A DNA stretch of 22,966 nt from CADAWZ01 sp045114665 (GTDB lineage: Bacteria; Vulcanimicrobiota; CADAWZ01). This document shows positions 15,082-22,550 of the stretch, piece by piece; the stretch's first letter is position 1, and each line of letters starts with the position of its first letter. The stretch covers positions 1 through 22,966 of the forward strand of contig JBGUKW010000290.1 in the NCBI GenBank assembly GCA_045114665.1, in the 5' to 3' direction. The notes beneath the pieces were generated by a model. That model ran no database searches. It was not told the DNA's origin and saw nothing but the letters and a program-made list of their open reading frames with translations. Both the position numbers and the translations under genes were made by a program.

Positions 15082-17046
15082 TTATAAAACATCTGTAATC
15101 TTACTTTTATACCACTTATGAGGTGGCAAATTTGATTTAAAGGCTTCTTCAAAAATTTTATACAATTCTTTATATTTTTTACTTGATTTTATTATTTTTT
15201 TCAAGTCAGAGGCTTGCAAAGGGATGATTTTCATGCCATTAATGTAATTATCAAAATTTTGGCGATCATAATATATAGTACTTTTTCTGCTTCTAAAATC
15301 AGATATTACATTTATATTCAAGTTATTTGTGATAAATAGAGAGTAAGAAAATAAATTTTTAGTTTTTAATAAATGTTCACCTAAATGCCTTGAAACTGGC
15401 TCCATTTCCATTCTTCTTTGATTATTCCCATCTGAAAGAGTTGCCTCTATAAGCAAACAGTGTTTAGGATAAAACTTAGATTTGTCATATTCATAAATAA
15501 TATCTGCCTCTCCACCTATGGCATGTGTCTTTGGTAGCAAATCAGAATCAAGAGAAAGTTTCATATAGTCTAAAATATTGCCCTGATATTCACTTAATTT
15601 ATACCAAATAATAGTAAGTATATATTCAAATATTGTTGGAATATCTGCATTATCTGTTACAATATTTCTAATAACTTCATCTTGTCTCTTTTCAAAACAA
15701 TCAAGTAAAAATAATAAATTTTTATCTGTAAATTTGATTTCAATTAAATGTAAAAATCTTTTATATCTATCATCTTTTAAAACTTTATTTGCTTCAAGAA
15801 GTGATGTGACATTTACTCCAAATTCTTTATTTATTCCATTGATAATAATTTCTTCGTTTAAAATCAAGCAATTATTAATTTCATCTAAATCACAATTTAT
15901 AAATAATTTGTCTGAAGTAGAATAAGCATTTGGATATAATTTATCAATAACATAAGAAAAAAAATACTTTGGTATTATATCCAATTTTACAGAATTATCT
16001 TCAAATAAAAGAACATCTGTTATTTTCATATAACGCTTATTTAAATCATAATAATCAGCAAGTGTAGCCTTTGCTTTAAATAAATGAAGACATTTAAAAA
16101 ATTCTTCTTTAAATTCATACTCTGTTTTAACATTATCAAATGCAGTATTTTTTATAGAATTTAAAATATCTGAATTTATTTTCTTTTCGGAAAAAGGCTT
16201 AAAAATATGATTTTTCCAAAATTTTCCAATTTTAATTTTTTTTATAATTTTATATGCCGAATATAGAGAAGATACATCATTTTCTAAATAAAAATAATAT
16301 AAATATTTATAAAGTAAAAAATAGTCTTTGTCATACTTTCTACTTTTTCTGTTTAATCCAATTTCACATATTAAATCTTCGTCAACATCGTTTGTCAAAA
16401 ATTTATTAAGTGCTTCTTTATAATTTGGCATATCCATTAATCGTGAAACAATAATTTCATCAATGGTTTTTAGAGATTTTCTAAATAATTTTATATTTTC
16501 AATAATTTTTTCTGTATAATGAAAATTCGTACATAATGGCAAAAGATATGTATATTCTTCAATAGATAAATATTTGAGTTTTGATAAAACATATAAAGTA
16601 ACAATAAAAGGCTTTACAACTTCTCCATTTACAAAATTATAAGATTTTAGAAATTGCTTTAAATATATAAAACTGTCTTTTGGAATTTTTAAAAAATTAT
16701 CAGAAGAAAAATCTCCGTTTTTGGAAATTTCTAATAAATGTTTTCCAACATCTGATAAATTTCTATTTGAATCAATTAAGCCGATATCTACTAAACCTGA
16801 AGTTTTTTCTCTTGCATCTTTAGATTTGTTTAGAGCATCGCCTATAACAAAATTTTTAGCTTTTAGAAAATCATAATATGAAGCCTGTAATATATTATTT
16901 GAAGACCAATCAGCATTTTTATTAATTTCTAAATTCCAAAATTCGTCTAACAAAGATAATTGAAGTTCTATAGTTCTGTTAAAATTTTTTGTTCTAAAAC
17001 TTGTTGTACCAAAACTCCAACAGAATGATTTATATGGAATAGCCAT
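15082..17046 (-). CDS. AlwI-family type II restriction endonuclease
   Basis: A 654-aa endonuclease of the AlwI family, which includes type IIS enzymes and relatives of nicking enzymes that cut a few bases from asymmetric sites. The N-terminus has the family W(S)FGTTSFR signature (residues 10-18). The nuclease core is near the C-terminus: GGEADII with D515, then LLIEATL with E534, Q543, E549 and RH 553-554 (QRRMEMEPVSRHL), and a final PPHKW. The central part is AT-rich and Lys/Asn-heavy. It is the last gene of the - strand operon, with GGAG overlapping the stop of the upstream methyltransferase. The recognition site cannot be read from sequence; two methyltransferases imply an asymmetric one. 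Confidence 0.82.
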   Translation of the reverse strand: MAIPYKSFCWSFGTTSFRTKNFNRTIELQLSLLDEFWNLEINKNADWSSNNILQASYYDFLKAKNFVIGDALNKSKDAREKTSGLVDIGLIDSNRNLSDVGKHLLEISKNGDFSSDNFLKIPKDSFIYLKQFLKSYNFVNGEVVKPFIVTLYVLSKLKYLSIEEYTYLLPLCTNFHYTEKIIENIKLFRKSLKTIDEIIVSRLMDMPNYKEALNKFLTNDVDEDLICEIGLNRKSRKYDKDYFLLYKYLYYFYLENDVSSLYSAYKIIKKIKIGKFWKNHIFKPFSEKKINSDILNSIKNTAFDNVKTEYEFKEEFFKCLHLFKAKATLADYYDLNKRYMKITDVLLFEDNSVKLDIIPKYFFSYVIDKLYPNAYSTSDKLFINCDLDEINNCLILNEEIIINGINKEFGVNVTSLLEANKVLKDDRYKRFLHLIEIKFTDKNLLFLLDCFEKRQDEVIRNIVTDNADIPTIFEYILTIIWYKLSEYQGNILDYMKLSLDSDLLPKTHAIGGEADIIYEYDKSKFYPKHCLLIEATLSDGNNQRRMEMEPVSRHLGEHLLKTKNLFSYSLFITNNLNINVISDFRSRKSTIYYDRQNFDNYINGMKIIPLQASDLKKIIKSSKKYKELYKIFEEAFKSNLPPHKWYKSKITDVL

Positions 17047-17054
17047 GTTATCTC

Positions 17055-17975
17055 CTAATAATTTACAATTAAAACTTCCTGTGTAATTGATTTACGGTTT
17101 TTAATTTGATAGTTAGAATTAGAGTAATCAAAGTTTAAAGGAATCAATTTATAACGAGTTTTATTTTTTTCTATCCAATTTAATAAAATATTATTTTTCT
17201 TGGCTTTTGATTCAATTACATTAGATAGAGCAAAAGAAATTTTTTTCTCAGAAAGACAGTCTAAAAAATGCAATAAATCTAATTCATCATTTTCTTTCCA
17301 AGAATTATTTTCGTTATATGTTGCACAAGTTATTAAATATGGTGGGTCTATATATACAAAATCATCTGATGTCAATTCATCTATTTTGAAGTTTCTAAAA
17401 TCACAAGAAATAAAATAAGAATTTTGATTTTTTATTACATCAATGAAAGAAGAAATTTTTTTCAACATTCGATCGTTAAAATCTCTTTTACCTACAGGAA
17501 GATTGAATTTTCCTGAGCTATTAAACCTAATTTGATTATTAAAAGAATATACAATTAAAACATATAACATTATTGAATAGTAATTATTTTCTTCGCTTCT
17601 TAAATTAAAATCTTCTCGCATTTTCATAAAATATTTTTTATTATAATTTGAAAGCCCATTAGATGATTCACAATTATAATATTTATACCCATTTTTGCTA
17701 ACTAAAGATAAATTATATTTTTCAATAATATTATAAATTGAATCTATAATAAAATTTTTATCAAGGAGTTTTAAAGTTTTGTATATATTTATTAAATAAT
17801 AATTTGAATCATTGTAAATATTTTTATTTGCAATGACATTTAATCCAACATTGCAACCACCACAAAATAAATCAACAAAATTATTTATATTTTTAGGAAA
17901 ATAAGGCAGTATTTGTGGTAGTAATTTATATTTTCCACCTGTATAATTTAAAGGAGAGGCTATTAATTTTTTCAT
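17055..17975 (-). CDS. D12-class N6-adenine DNA methyltransferase (second of pair)
   Basis: A Dam-like methyltransferase, 306 aa from the ATG at 17975, which begins MKKLIASPLNYTGGK and lies 1 base after the preceding stop. The frame runs open upstream to 18017, but those 14 residues overlap the other gene and precede the family start. Motifs: NYTGGKYKLLP (motif X), FVDLFCGGCNVGLN (motif I, SAM binding), YIDPPY (motif IV, catalytic). It would protect one strand of an asymmetric site. Expression is probably coupled to the upstream methyltransferase, since only a weak ribosome binding site is visible. Confidence 0.9.
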   Translation of the reverse strand: MKKLIASPLNYTGGKYKLLPQILPYFPKNINNFVDLFCGGCNVGLNVIANKNIYNDSNYYLINIYKTLKLLDKNFIIDSIYNIIEKYNLSLVSKNGYKYYNCESSNGLSNYNKKYFMKMREDFNLRSEENNYYSIMLYVLIVYSFNNQIRFNSSGKFNLPVGKRDFNDRMLKKISSFIDVIKNQNSYFISCDFRNFKIDELTSDDFVYIDPPYLITCATYNENNSWKENDELDLLHFLDCLSEKKISFALSNVIESKAKKNNILLNWIEKNKTRYKLIPLNFDYSNSNYQIKNRKSITQEVLIVNY

Positions 17976-17976
17976 T

Positions 17977-19038
17977 TTACTTACACTCACAAAGAAAGAG
18001 TCTTTCTTTATTATCATTTATGTTTGATTTTCCAGTACTGAAAGATTTATAATCCTCAGAGAAAATTTTAACATTTCCTTTTTTACTAAGTATGTTTAAA
18101 ATGTCACCATCAGAAATTTTAGCATTAGATCGATCATTCCCTTTATTTGCCATGTTGTTATAAGATAACAAAATATATCTTGCATTAATCTTATCTATCA
18201 AATCAGCAAATTTTTTAGTTGCATTTTTTGTTGAATAATCACTTTTTAAATTTTGTCTATCCATTTTTTTTGCAACACCAAAAACTTTAGGTTTTTGCCA
18301 CAATGCAACATTTTCTAATAGGTGATAACTATCACAATATTGCCTTGAATTATATGGTGGGTCTATGTAAATTAAATCTGAATACAAATTTATAACTAAA
18401 TCATTTGCATCTATATTAAAACAGCGATTTTTGGGATTATTCGTAATATTTGCAAGTGGGACTGCTAACTCCAAAGATAAATCAAAATTTTCAACTTTTC
18501 TATATGCATCATAATGTCCACAAGTATTTGCTATTTTGTCCATTGCATATATCAAAGATGTTATTAGCAATGCCTTTTCCCTAAATGAAATTTTTTTATT
18601 TTTAAATTTTTTTTCTATATCTTCTCTTATGTATCCAATTTTAGAACAATCATTAAAACTAAAATAAGTATTTGCAAAGTTTTCTGTCATGTAATTATCT
18701 TCTTTAATCTCTAAAGAATTATAATCTGAAATATAAGATATTATTTTATCTCTATTATATTTTTTAGGAGAAAACCAAGCACAATGTGATATATAATTAC
18801 AATATAACAAGTCGTTTGTTGTTAAAATTTTATCAGTATAGGCAGAAGCAAAAGAGCCTGTACCAGAAAAAATATCTGCAACAGAATTAATATTTTTACA
18901 TTCTTTTTTTATTACATCTTTTATAAATGGCAAAAGATGATATTTATTTCCTAAATACCTACGATTATTTATATTGAATGTTTTATATTTTGCTATATTT
19001 TCAAAAAGAAATAGTTGTTTTGTTTCTTTAAAATTCAT
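17977..19038 (-). CDS. D12-class N6-adenine DNA methyltransferase (first of pair)
   Basis: A 353-aa adenine methyltransferase, first gene of the restriction-modification operon. Motifs: RRYLGNKYHLLPFI (motif X, with LGNK replacing the usual GGK), VADIFSGTGSFA (motif I), YIDPPYNSRQY (motif IV). It is distinct from the second enzyme and presumably methylates the other strand of the asymmetric site. Placing methyltransferases before the nuclease gives protection time to build up. A -10 box TATAAT sits only about 15 bases before the ATG, so the mRNA leader would be very short and without a Shine-Dalgarno sequence. Confidence 0.9.
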   Translation of the reverse strand: MNFKETKQLFLFENIAKYKTFNINNRRYLGNKYHLLPFIKDVIKKECKNINSVADIFSGTGSFASAYTDKILTTNDLLYCNYISHCAWFSPKKYNRDKIISYISDYNSLEIKEDNYMTENFANTYFSFNDCSKIGYIREDIEKKFKNKKISFREKALLITSLIYAMDKIANTCGHYDAYRKVENFDLSLELAVPLANITNNPKNRCFNIDANDLVINLYSDLIYIDPPYNSRQYCDSYHLLENVALWQKPKVFGVAKKMDRQNLKSDYSTKNATKKFADLIDKINARYILLSYNNMANKGNDRSNAKISDGDILNILSKKGNVKIFSEDYKSFSTGKSNINDNKERLFLCECK

Positions 19039-19052
19039 GTTTTTTTAGAGAG

Positions 19053-19058
19053 ATTATA
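19053..19058 (-). promoter_or_regulatory. -10 box of the restriction-modification operon
   Basis: TATAAT on the - strand (19058-19053). With a start site about 7 bases on, the leader would be about 8 bases (CTCTAAAAAAAC before ATG). No good -35 box was found 16-18 bp upstream. Confidence 0.4.
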
Positions 19059-19319
19059 AGATTTTATTATTTTATCATGTTGAAAATAGAATAGCAAGTG
19101 GAATTTTTCACTTATAAACTTATAATTATCCAACTTGTTATTTTATTTATAACATTTGTATATTAACTTTATTTTTTTATTTTTGTTAAAAAAGATGAAT
19201 TTTTTTTAAATTTTTGTTAACTAAATATTTGGAAGAAAAATTCTTGAAGTTTTTTATCAGTCCCTTTATTTTTTTACATTTTTGTCTTTACTTATGACGA
19301 AATTGCAAGGGGTTATTAT
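19059..19319. other. AT-rich divergent intergenic region
   Basis: This separates the restriction-modification operon (-) from rtcB (+). I see only AT-rich sequence with T and A runs and no coding frame, hairpin with T run or repeat that I can support. Confidence 0.5.
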
Positions 19320-19320
19320 C

Positions 19321-19348
19321 TTGTTTTTAGTGAAATTGATGTTATAAT
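19321..19348 (+). promoter_or_regulatory. Promoter of rtcB
   Basis: TTGTTT (19321-19326), 16-bp spacer, TATAAT (19343-19348) with an extended -10 TG at 19340-19341. The start of transcription would be near 19355, just before the GACAGAAGAGA motif at 19360. Confidence 0.65.
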
Positions 19349-19390
19349 TTTAGAAGTACGACAGAAGAGAGAGAAAGGGAGGAGGATTAG

Positions 19391-19411
19391 CTCCTTCATA
19401 AGTGAAGGAGG
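19391..19411 (+). promoter_or_regulatory. Hairpin sequestering the rtcB ribosome binding site
   Basis: CTCCTTCA (19391-19398), loop taag, TGAAGGAG (19403-19410). The 3' arm contains GGAGG (19407-19411), placed 8 bases before the GTG start, so folding would hide the ribosome binding site. Confidence 0.6.
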
Positions 19412-19419
19412 AAAAAACT

Positions 19420-20568
19420 GTGATAATTGAAGGAAAATATAGTTCTGCAGAAGTTTTTACTGTAAATAATCAAGAAACGGCTATTGATCAATATGCCATA
19501 GCACAATTACAGATGTTATGTGATAATTATGTTTCCAAAGATTCTGTGATAAAAGTAATGCCAGATGTTCATCCAGGAAAAGTATGTACTATTGGTTTGA
19601 CGATGACTGTTGGAAATTCAATAATGCCACAAGTTGTAGGAATAGATATTGGCTGTGGAATGACAATTTCACAGATTAAAACTAAAAAAATTGAATATCA
19701 AAAATTAGACACAGTCATAAGAGACAATGTACCTTCAGGTTTTGCCGTAAGAAAAAAGGCACATTTAAAAGCAAATGATTTTGATCTATCTTCTTTAAAA
19801 TGTATAAAACACATAAGAGAGGAAAACGCATTAAAAAGTCTTGGAACACTTGGCGGTGGTAATCATTTCATCGAAGTAGGCAAAGATGAGGAACTCAATT
19901 TTTATGTAAATATACACTCTGGTAGTAGAAATCTTGGAAAAGAAGTTACAGAATATTACATGAAGGAAGGACAGAAAATTTTAAAAGAACAAAATTTGGA
20001 TGTTCCTTATGAATTGACTTATCTTACAGATGAGCTAATGAATGATTATATACATGATTTAAATATCGTTCAAGATTTTGCAAATTTAAATAGACAAATT
20101 ATAATTGATGAACTTCTCAAAGGTATGAAATGGAAAGTTATTGATCAGATAAATTGTATTCACAATTACATAGATTGTCGCAAGGAAACTGTAGATATTT
20201 TGTCTGCCCCTGTTCTAAGAAAAGGAGCTATTTCTGCATTGAAAGATGAAGATGTAATAATTCCAATAAATATGCGTGATGGTATAATATTAGGAAAAGG
20301 AAAAGGCAATAAAGATTGGAATTGTTCGGCTCCTCATGGTTCAGGTAGAATTTTGAAAAGAGTTGATATAAAGGGAAAATATACTGTTTCTCACTATAAA
20401 ACGGCTATGAAGGGTATTTATTCTCCAAGTATCAACTCAAATACACTTGATGAAGCCCCATTTGCATATAGACCTATTGAGGAGATTCAAGAGGCAATTT
20501 TCGATACAGTTTCAATAGAGAAAATAATTAAGCCAGTATATAATTTTAAGGCTGGAGCAGATGAATAA
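19420..20568 (+). CDS. rtcB: RNA ligase RtcB, short RtcB2-type
   Basis: A GTP- and Mn-dependent ligase that joins 2',3'-cyclic-phosphate and 5'-OH RNA ends. The GTG at 19420 is chosen because GGAGG precedes it by 8 bases and the family starts with I-x-GKY; an upstream in-frame GTG at 19402 lies inside the ribosome binding hairpin. 382 aa, the size of the RtcB2 group that travels with PrfH. Active-site residues: D76 and C79 (VGIDIGCGM), N148-H149 (GGGNHF), H166 (NIHSGSRN), H248 (CIHNY), and the guanylylated H306 (APHGSGR). By analogy with characterised pairs it would religate 16S rRNA cut in the decoding centre. Confidence 0.93.
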   Translation: MIIEGKYSSAEVFTVNNQETAIDQYAIAQLQMLCDNYVSKDSVIKVMPDVHPGKVCTIGLTMTVGNSIMPQVVGIDIGCGMTISQIKTKKIEYQKLDTVIRDNVPSGFAVRKKAHLKANDFDLSSLKCIKHIREENALKSLGTLGGGNHFIEVGKDEELNFYVNIHSGSRNLGKEVTEYYMKEGQKILKEQNLDVPYELTYLTDELMNDYIHDLNIVQDFANLNRQIIIDELLKGMKWKVIDQINCIHNYIDCRKETVDILSAPVLRKGAISALKDEDVIIPINMRDGIILGKGKGNKDWNCSAPHGSGRILKRVDIKGKYTVSHYKTAMKGIYSPSINSNTLDEAPFAYRPIEEIQEAIFDTVSIEKIIKPVYNFKAGADE

Positions 20569-20593
20569 ATTTTTTACTACGCCAATTTTTGGA

Positions 20594-20599
20594 TATAAT
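20594..20599 (+). promoter_or_regulatory. Candidate -10 box in the rtcB-prfH spacer
   Basis: GGATATAATAC holds a perfect TATAAT 25 bases after the rtcB stop; the -35 region is only a T-run. If used, prfH would have its own promoter and a leader of about 175 bases containing CAGTTTTTTC (20613-20622) and its near-complement GAAAAAAACTG (20656-20666), and an 18-codon frame at 20654-20710. Confidence 0.35.
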
Positions 20600-20675
20600 A
20601 CACTCACTTAGACAGTTTTTTCGCAAATTAAGAACTTTTTGATTATATCTACTATGAAAAAAACTGATGCGTTCG

Positions 20676-20695
20676 TTTTATTATATCGCACAAAA
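20676..20695 (+). repeat. 20-bp exact repeat, copy 2
   Basis: TTTTATTATATCGCACAAAA, identical to 7910-7929, inside the spacer before prfH. Confidence 0.6.
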
Positions 20696-20779
20696 TTGGC
20701 TACTGGATAAATAGTGCAATTTTACAAAAAAATAATTTTTTACTGGACATAGGACAGAAGAGACGAAAGAGGAAATTTT

Positions 20780-21367
20780 ATGAAGATACAACTTAGTTCA
20801 GGTTTAGGACCTAAAGAATGTAGATTAGCAGTTGCAAAACTATTTGATTCACTGTCAAAAGAATATAAAGACATAAAATTTATATCAGGAAGAACTGATG
20901 GAAATGATTGTTATTCATCAGTAATTTTTGAAACCGAAAATGATCTGTCAGCACTTGAAGGGACTATTGAATGGATTTGTAAAAGTCCATATAGACCACA
21001 TCACAAAAGAAAAAATTGGTTTGTAGATGTCAGTGTAATCAGAGATGAAGAAACGATAGATGAATCTGGAGAGATAAAATTTGAAAGATTTCACTGTGGC
21101 GGAAATGGTGGACAAAATGTAAATAAAGTTGAGACAGGAGTTAGACTTATTCACATTCCTACAGGTATCACAGTAACATCGACAGAAGAAAGAAATCAAT
21201 TACAGAACAGAAGAAAAGCACTTGATAAGCTAAATAAAAGATTGGAAGAGATGAATTACAAGATAGAAAGTAAAAATAAGAACAATGCTTGGAGAGAACA
21301 TACCAAAATTGTAAGAGGAAATCCTGTGAGAATTTATGAAGGTATGAACTTTGCAAGAAAAATGTAA
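20780..21367 (+). CDS. prfH: Peptide chain release factor homologue PrfH
   Basis: A 195-aa release-factor-like protein with the GGQ peptidyl-tRNA hydrolysis motif (110-112, CGGNGGQNVNKVETGVRL) and a C-terminal basic helix (RRKALDKLNKRLEEM), but no stop-codon-recognising domain as in RF1/RF2. PrfH is known to rescue ribosomes whose 16S rRNA is cleaved in the decoding centre so that RtcB can reseal it. AGAGGAA precedes the ATG. Unlike the tight rtcB-prfH operons often seen, there is a 211-base spacer here. A terminator follows. Confidence 0.92.
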   Translation: MKIQLSSGLGPKECRLAVAKLFDSLSKEYKDIKFISGRTDGNDCYSSVIFETENDLSALEGTIEWICKSPYRPHHKRKNWFVDVSVIRDEETIDESGEIKFERFHCGGNGGQNVNKVETGVRLIHIPTGITVTSTEERNQLQNRRKALDKLNKRLEEMNYKIESKNKNNAWREHTKIVRGNPVRIYEGMNFARKM

Positions 21368-21370
21368 AAT

Positions 21371-21408
21371 AAGGTGTGTTGATATATTTTTATCAGCACA
21401 CTTTTTTT
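21371..21408 (+). terminator. Terminator of prfH
   Basis: A 14-bp stem with two wobble pairs (21371-21384 with 21391-21404), 6-base loop, and a T7 run at 21402-21408. Confidence 0.85.
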
Positions 21409-21526
21409 GATATGTTTAAAAATTGCTGTAATAAAAAATTAACAAAAAATTATTTTTTTTAATAATATTTAGACATAAATTGTAATAATTGACAAATACA
21501 ATGGAATTACAAAATAAAAATAATGT

Positions 21527-21555
21527 TTGATTTTTCACTTAGATTTTAGTATAAT
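21527..21555 (+). promoter_or_regulatory. Promoter of the rpn gene
   Basis: TTGATT (21527-21532), 17-bp spacer, TATAAT (21550-21555). A frame open from 21527 therefore overlaps the promoter, which supports the ATG at 21578 as the real start. Confidence 0.7.
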
Positions 21556-21577
21556 AAATAGAGAGGAGAAAAAATAT

Positions 21578-22444
21578 ATGGAAAATTTGCCAGAAATTGT
21601 AAAGCCTAAGATTGATATTATTTTTAAGCGTATATTTGGAGAGGAGAAAAATAAAGAAATCGTGATGAGATTTCTTTCTGATATTCTTGAAATTCCTCGT
21701 GAAAGTATGAAAGACATTCATTTTGGCAATGTGGAATTAACTCCTGAATATTTAAATTTAAAATTTTCACGACTTGATTTAAAAATTGAATTGAAAGATA
21801 TTGATGATTTCAATGATAAAATAATAAATGTAGAAATGCAAGTAAATAGTGAACCTGCATTTAAAGAACGCACTCTTTATTATTGGTCTAAAATGTATTC
21901 TGAAGAATTAAAATCAGGCGAAGAATATGATCTTTTGAAGCAGACAATTTGTATAAATATAATAAATTTCAATTTATTTGATTCTCTCGAATATCAATCA
22001 CATTTCCAAATTTTAGAAAAAGCTCGGCATGAACTTTTGACAGATAAGTTTTCAATATATTTTTTTGAACTTCTAAAACTGAAAAAATCCTCTAAGGGTA
22101 AGGCAGTAGAGGATTGGCTGAATTTTATAAATGCTGAAAAAAAGGAGGATCTTATGGCTTTAGAATTATCAACAAAAATTCCTGAAGTGAAAGATGTAAT
22201 TGAACAAGTTCGTGAATTAAGTGCTGATGAAAAACTAAGAAGAGAAGCCTTTTATCGTGAAAAGCGTTTACATGATGAAGCAAATGCAATTAATGGCTCA
22301 ATGCGTGAGGGAATAAGAATTGGAAGAGCTGAAGGAAGAGCCGAGGGAGAGAAAATTGGAAGAGCTGAAAGAGACAAAGAGCTTGTTGAAAAACTATTAA
22401 AAAAAGGTTATTCGCAAGAACAAATAGCGGATATATTAAATTGA
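21578..22444 (+). CDS. Rpn-family recombination-promoting nuclease (PD-(D/E)XK)
   Basis: A 288-aa Rpn/PDDEXK_2 family protein, often annotated as putative transposase; members are DNA endonucleases linked to recombination and phage defence. The N-terminus has KPKIDIIFKRIFGEEKNKEI, then the nuclease core SRLDLKIEL...IINVEMQV (D...ExQ). The C-terminal part holds the ELSADEKLRREAFYREK region, GRAEG repeats and a final YSQEQIADIL helix. GAGGAG precedes the ATG. A strong internal ribosome binding site with ATG lies at 22144-22156 (separate entry). The 3' end is partly duplicated downstream. Confidence 0.88.
   Translation: MENLPEIVKPKIDIIFKRIFGEEKNKEIVMRFLSDILEIPRESMKDIHFGNVELTPEYLNLKFSRLDLKIELKDIDDFNDKIINVEMQVNSEPAFKERTLYYWSKMYSEELKSGEEYDLLKQTICINIINFNLFDSLEYQSHFQILEKARHELLTDKFSIYFFELLKLKKSSKGKAVEDWLNFINAEKKEDLMALELSTKIPEVKDVIEQVRELSADEKLRREAFYREKRLHDEANAINGSMREGIRIGRAEGRAEGEKIGRAERDKELVEKLLKKGYSQEQIADILN
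22151..22246 (+). repeat. 96-bp direct duplication, copy inside rpn
   Basis: Matches 22455-22550 with five substitutions and no gap. It covers the internal ATG and the first 31 codons of the C-terminal region. Confidence 0.9.
22154..22444 (+). CDS. Predicted intragenic RpnS-like product (internal start)
   Basis: Inside rpn, AAAGGAGG (22141-22148) sits 5 bases before an in-frame ATG at 22154, as good a ribosome binding site as any true gene start here. The product would be the C-terminal 96 residues, MALELSTKIPEVKDV onward. For enteric Rpn proteins, small in-frame C-terminal products (RpnS) are known to bind and inhibit the nuclease. The same start with its own GAGG is duplicated at 22446-22460, which supports it as a functional start. 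No expression evidence exists in the sequence itself. Confidence 0.55.
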   Translation: MALELSTKIPEVKDVIEQVRELSADEKLRREAFYREKRLHDEANAINGSMREGIRIGRAEGRAEGEKIGRAERDKELVEKLLKKGYSQEQIADILN

Positions 22445-22454
22445 TGAGGTTGAC

Positions 22455-22550
22455 CTTATGGCTTTAGAATTATCAACAAAAATTCCTGAAGTAAAAGATG
22501 TAATTAAGCAAGTATGTGAATTAAGTGCTGATGAAAAACTAAGAAGAGAA
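22455..22550 (+). repeat. 96-bp direct duplication, copy after rpn
   Basis: Starts 11 bases after the rpn stop, same orientation, five differences from copy 1. The similarity ends abruptly on both sides. Confidence 0.9.

Noticed and set aside
17976..18017. Longer N-terminus for the second methyltransferase
   Set aside because: The 14 extra residues would overlap the preceding gene by 41 bases and precede the conserved family start; the ATG at 17975 directly follows the previous stop.
19402..19419. Earlier GTG start for rtcB at 19402
   Set aside because: The bases 19402-19411 are the hairpin arm and the ribosome binding site itself; the GTG at 19420 is correctly spaced and matches the family N-terminus.
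15082..20568. Restriction-modification genes and rtcB-prfH as one functional system
   Set aside because: They are divergently transcribed with separate promoters and about 380 bases between them; there is no shared motif beyond proximity.
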